The translations under genes were made by a program, and so were the position numbers. Under the pieces are notes generated by a model. It was not told where the DNA came from. It did no database searches and saw only the letters and a program-made list of their open reading frames with translations. From Deltaproteobacteria bacterium (lineage in GTDB: Bacteria; Desulfobacterota; Desulfarculia; Adiutricales; Adiutricaceae): a stretch of 7,301 bases of DNA. Shown in pieces: positions 6,097 through 7,301 of this stretch. The DNA lies in NCBI GenBank assembly GCA_031288745.1, contig JAITQT010000497.1, positions 1 through 7,301 on the forward strand. Direction: 5' to 3'. How positions within the stretch are numbered: position 1 is the first letter of the stretch; the number at the start of each line of letters is the position of its first letter.

Positions 6097-6373
6097 GTAA
6101 ATCCTACAGGGCAAAAATTGCCAGGCCTGTCTAGGCTCTTCTAAAGGATGCAAAACTAATGCCATGTAGGCCTAAGGCTTCGGTGACCAAAACTGAAAAA
6201 AAACGGGCCCATCCCAAACTTAACTATTCCAGAAAAACCGGCTGGTCGAAAATTTTTATAGGCTAATAAGAGAGAACTTTCCTAATTTTAATAATAAAAA
6301 TATAATTTATAAAGAAATATAAAAAATAAATTTAGACCTCAAAAAAAATCGCCTATCGCCATTAAATTTTTAG

Positions 6374-6402
6374 TTGACAAAAGGACCAAATAAGACTACA
6401 TT
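6374..6402 (+). promoter_or_regulatory. Strong sigma70-type promoter
   Basis: A perfect -35 TTGACA (6374-6379), an ideal 17-nt spacer and -10 TACATT (6397-6402, four of six consensus positions). The predicted transcript starts near 6409, exactly where a 5' hairpin begins. It points towards the lipoprotein gene, giving a leader of about 515 nt if nothing terminates in between. Confidence 0.65.
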
Positions 6403-6409
6403 TCTCCTA

Positions 6410-6460
6410 CTCTGTTTTCGACTCCTTTATGGTCGGCCGAAAGTCAGAGCTTAAGGCTCT
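6410..6460 (+). promoter_or_regulatory. 5' transcript hairpin with a competing alternative stem
   Basis: CTCTG (6410-6414) and TTTCG (6416-6420) pair with CGAAA (6438-6442) and CAGAG (6445-6449): ten pairs with a small internal loop. AGAGC (6446-6450) can instead pair with GCTCT (6456-6460) around TTAAG. The two stems share AGAG and exclude one another. The loop of the first stem holds an ATG (6429) opening a 20-codon frame without an SD. This resembles a leader switch, but no known riboswitch class is recognised. Confidence 0.35.
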
Positions 6461-6567
6461 TGGAGTTAGAATCAAAAAGACAAATTATTAAAAGCAATAA
6501 ATAGGCCAAACAAAAAAAATTTACCTTGTGTCCTAAAAAAATTTATGTTAACTTTTGTTTAATTCTT

Positions 6568-6597
6568 TTGATTAATCTTTGCCCATTGTTCTATAAT
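6568..6597 (+). promoter_or_regulatory. Sigma70-type promoter upstream of a candidate small RNA
   Basis: -35 TTGATT (6568-6573), an 18-nt spacer and a perfect -10 TATAAT (6592-6597). Predicted start is near 6604. A terminator lies only about 40 nt further on. Confidence 0.6.
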
Positions 6598-6603
6598 ATC
6601 TCA

Positions 6604-6668
6604 TTGTTTCGGTTTGACTCTCTGTGCAGAATTTTATTGCGACTTGAAAACATCAAGCTCGGTTTTTT
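6604..6668 (+). ncRNA. Candidate small RNA of about 65 nt
   Basis: The segment is bounded by a good promoter (6568-6597) and an intrinsic terminator (6640-6668), and contains no ORF with a start and an SD. The transcript would have a short U-rich single-stranded 5' part and a 3' terminator hairpin with a U-tail, the layout typical of trans-acting regulatory RNAs. Alternatively the pair acts as an attenuator in the leader of the lipoprotein gene. The exact 5' end is inferred from promoter spacing. Confidence 0.42.
6640..6668 (+). terminator. Intrinsic terminator
   Basis: CGA-CTTGA (6640-6647) pairs with TCAAG-c-TCG (6653-6661): eight pairs with one bulged C and an AAACA loop. After one G comes a run of six T (6663-6668). 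It would stop transcription from either upstream plus-strand promoter before the lipoprotein gene. Confidence 0.6.
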
Positions 6669-6716
6669 CAACCATTTTTACAACCAGCGACAGCTAGGGC
6701 CCCAAGCCCACGCCGC

Positions 6717-6785
6717 CTAACTATATAAATTTAGAAGGAGGTCAGCTCCCCAGACGACACGTTAGTTCGTTAAAGTATAGCTTAG
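6717..6785 (+). other. Structured leader element with an orphan Shine-Dalgarno
   Basis: CTAACTATA (6717-6725) pairs with TATAG-c-TTAG (6776-6785): nine pairs with one bulge. Inside, GGAG (6737-6740) pairs with CTCC (6746-6749) around GTCAG. The GGAG belongs to AAGGAGGT (6735-6742), a full match to the anti-SD of 16S rRNA, yet no ATG, GTG or TTG follows within a useful distance. CCGCCTAA occurs at both 6713-6720 and 6787-6794, so TTAG (6782-6785) could pair with either copy. Function is unknown. Confidence 0.35.
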
Positions 6786-6890
6786 ACCGCCTAAAAAAAT
6801 CGTTTGTTTTTTTCTTCTAAACTTTTTGGTCGACGCTTTTAGCGTCTAGCCAAGATAAACGAAGCCGGATGCTAACCAGCTTTATTTATA

Positions 6891-6905
6891 AGCGATTTTT
6901 TCGCT
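6891..6905 (+). promoter_or_regulatory. Small hairpin just upstream of the lipoprotein ribosome binding site
   Basis: AGCGA (6891-6895) and TCGCT (6901-6905) form a 5-bp stem around five T, ending 10 nt before GGAG (6916-6919). A second perfect stem, GACGCT-TTT-AGCGTC (6832-6846), lies upstream. Both may shape the mRNA leader; neither is followed by a U-tract, so neither is a terminator. Confidence 0.3.
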
Positions 6906-6915
6906 AATTTCCATT

Positions 6916-6919
6916 GGAG
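6916..6919 (+). promoter_or_regulatory. Ribosome binding site of the lipoprotein gene
   Basis: GGAG lies 5 nt before ATG 6925 and supports this start, which also gives a complete lipoprotein signal peptide. Confidence 0.75.
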
Positions 6920-6924
6920 ACTTT

Positions 6925-7301
6925 ATGCGTACCAATTTATGGTCAAAACTTGGCTTGACTCTGGCCACTACCTTAGTCGCCGGTTTTTTCTTGATCGCGT
7001 GCGACAACTCTAGTTCGACTCAACCGGCCCCGACTCCGGCGGCCCCAGCGGCTACACCAGCCCCAGAGCCGACCCCAGCACCTACGCCACCCGCGCCCGA
7101 GCCTGCTCCGACTGAGCCGGCAGCTGCGCCCTCAACCGGCGATCCCGCCGCCAGTGACCAAACCGCTCCGGCTGAAATTGATCAAACCGCTCCGGCTGAA
7201 GATCAAGCCGCTCCGGCTACAACCGACGACGAAGCCACCCCTAATTCGGCCGAAGAACCAAAACCAGCCCCGGCTAGCGGTGATAAAGACCCAGCCGATA
7301 A
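6925..7301 (+). CDS. Pro/Ala-rich lipoprotein, 3' end beyond the window
   Basis: 125 codons are visible and the frame is still open at the window edge. The N-terminus is a lipoprotein signal peptide: basic start (MRTNLWSK), hydrophobic stretch (9-25) and lipobox LIAC with Cys26 as the lipidated residue. Asp27 at +2 is, in Escherichia coli, a signal for retention in the inner membrane; the rule may not hold here. Residues 29-125 are a long Pro/Ala/Thr/Glu-rich region, acidic and without predicted fold, probably a flexible linker across the periplasm that carries a domain lying outside the window. It holds tandem copies of DQTAPAE (78-84, 86-92) and a third variant DQAAPAT (93-99). It is transcribed away from the minus-strand operon. 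No function can be assigned from this part. Confidence 0.8.
   Translation, partial: MRTNLWSKLGLTLATTLVAGFFLIACDNSSSTQPAPTPAAPAATPAPEPTPAPTPPAPEPAPTEPAAAPSTGDPAASDQTAPAEIDQTAPAEDQAAPATTDDEATPNSAEEPKPAPASGDKDPAD
7156..7218 (+). repeat. Short in-frame tandem repeat in the lipoprotein gene
   Basis: Three near-identical units beginning GA(C/T)CAA(A/G)CCGCTCCGGCT lie at 7156-7176, 7180-7200 and 7201-7218, the first two separated by one ATT codon. They encode DQTAPAE, DQTAPAE and DQAAPA. High identity at the DNA level points to recent duplication, so the copy number may vary between strains. Confidence 0.8.

Larger units (their letters stand above)
6085..6924. other. Long divergent non-coding region
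   Basis: About 840 nt between the minus-strand TPR gene and the plus-strand lipoprotein gene show no supportable coding sequence. The left part (6240-6370) is extremely AT-rich and must hold the promoter of the minus-strand operon, but I could not pick a convincing one. The right part carries two plus-strand promoters, a compact terminator, and several hairpins listed separately. A 13-base sequence, ACCTCAAAAAAAA (6336-6348), recurs exactly at 217-229, just after the esterase. The 64-codon frame at 6526-6720 starts with TTG, lacks an SD and contains a promoter and a terminator, so I do not call it. Confidence 0.6.

Noticed and set aside
6190..6235. Possible minus-strand terminator at a GGGCCC followed by eight T (near 6194-6213)
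   Set aside because: Only about three base pairs can form around the loop, and the site lies in the leader of the TPR operon, where a terminator would need more support.
6429..6491. 20-codon ORF starting in the loop of the 5' hairpin
   Set aside because: There is no SD and the peptide resembles nothing known; it is mentioned only as part of the leader observation.
6526..6720. 64-codon plus-strand frame with a hydrophobic N-terminal half, toxin-like at first sight
   Set aside because: It starts with TTG, has no SD, and contains both a promoter and an intrinsic terminator. The hydrophobic residues follow from T-rich codons, and the composition changes abruptly at its end.
1..7301. CRISPR array, insertion sequence, transposase or phage gene
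   Set aside because: I saw no regularly spaced repeats, no transposase or integrase motifs, and no terminal inverted repeats with target duplications in the window.

Overview
The window reads as a piece of chromosome from a Gram-negative, probably anaerobic bacterium. Coding DNA is of middling GC, rich in GGCC, and CTAG is not avoided; the gaps between genes are very AT-rich. A secreted carboxylesterase, a lipoprotein with Asp after the lipobox Cys, and a cysteine desulfurase/DUF3343 pair would suit a member of the Desulfobacterota (former Deltaproteobacteria). That placement is inference; no phylogenetic marker is present.

Layout, left to right. Positions 1-230 hold no convincing gene but several inverted repeats. 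A type B carboxylesterase with a signal peptide lies on the minus strand (231-1847). Its start is fixed by a strong Shine-Dalgarno (SD), and an intrinsic terminator at 1947-1974 sits inside the longer open frame, so that extension is not part of the gene. Next comes a five-gene, co-oriented minus-strand run, transcribed from right to left: TPR protein (6084-5125), SAM-dependent methyltransferase-like protein (5096-4425), divergent quinolinate-synthase (NadA)-like protein (4380-3478), class V aminotransferase/cysteine desulfurase (3481-2336) and DUF3343 putative Se/S carrier (2335-2066). The last three are tightly coupled (4-bp overlap, then 0 bp) and end at the terminator. An extended -10 promoter right at the nadA-like start suggests that these three can also be transcribed separately.

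The central point of interest is this three-gene module. The NadA-like protein keeps the three cluster cysteines (C90, C176, C264) and part of the NadA active site, but residues matching Tyr107, Asn109, His193 and Glu195 of Thermotoga NadA are replaced. Coupled to a desulfurase that can mobilise S or Se from cysteine or selenocysteine and to a small carrier with a conserved Cys, it may be an Fe-S enzyme repurposed for sulfur or selenium chemistry rather than NAD synthesis. This is a hypothesis.

The right part (6085-6924) is a long non-coding divergent region. It has a strong plus-strand promoter (6374-6402), a second promoter (6568-6597) followed by a compact intrinsic terminator that would yield a small RNA of about 65 nt, and a hairpin carrying a perfect SD with no start codon after it. 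It leads to a plus-strand, Pro/Ala-rich lipoprotein gene (6925 onward) cut off by the window edge.
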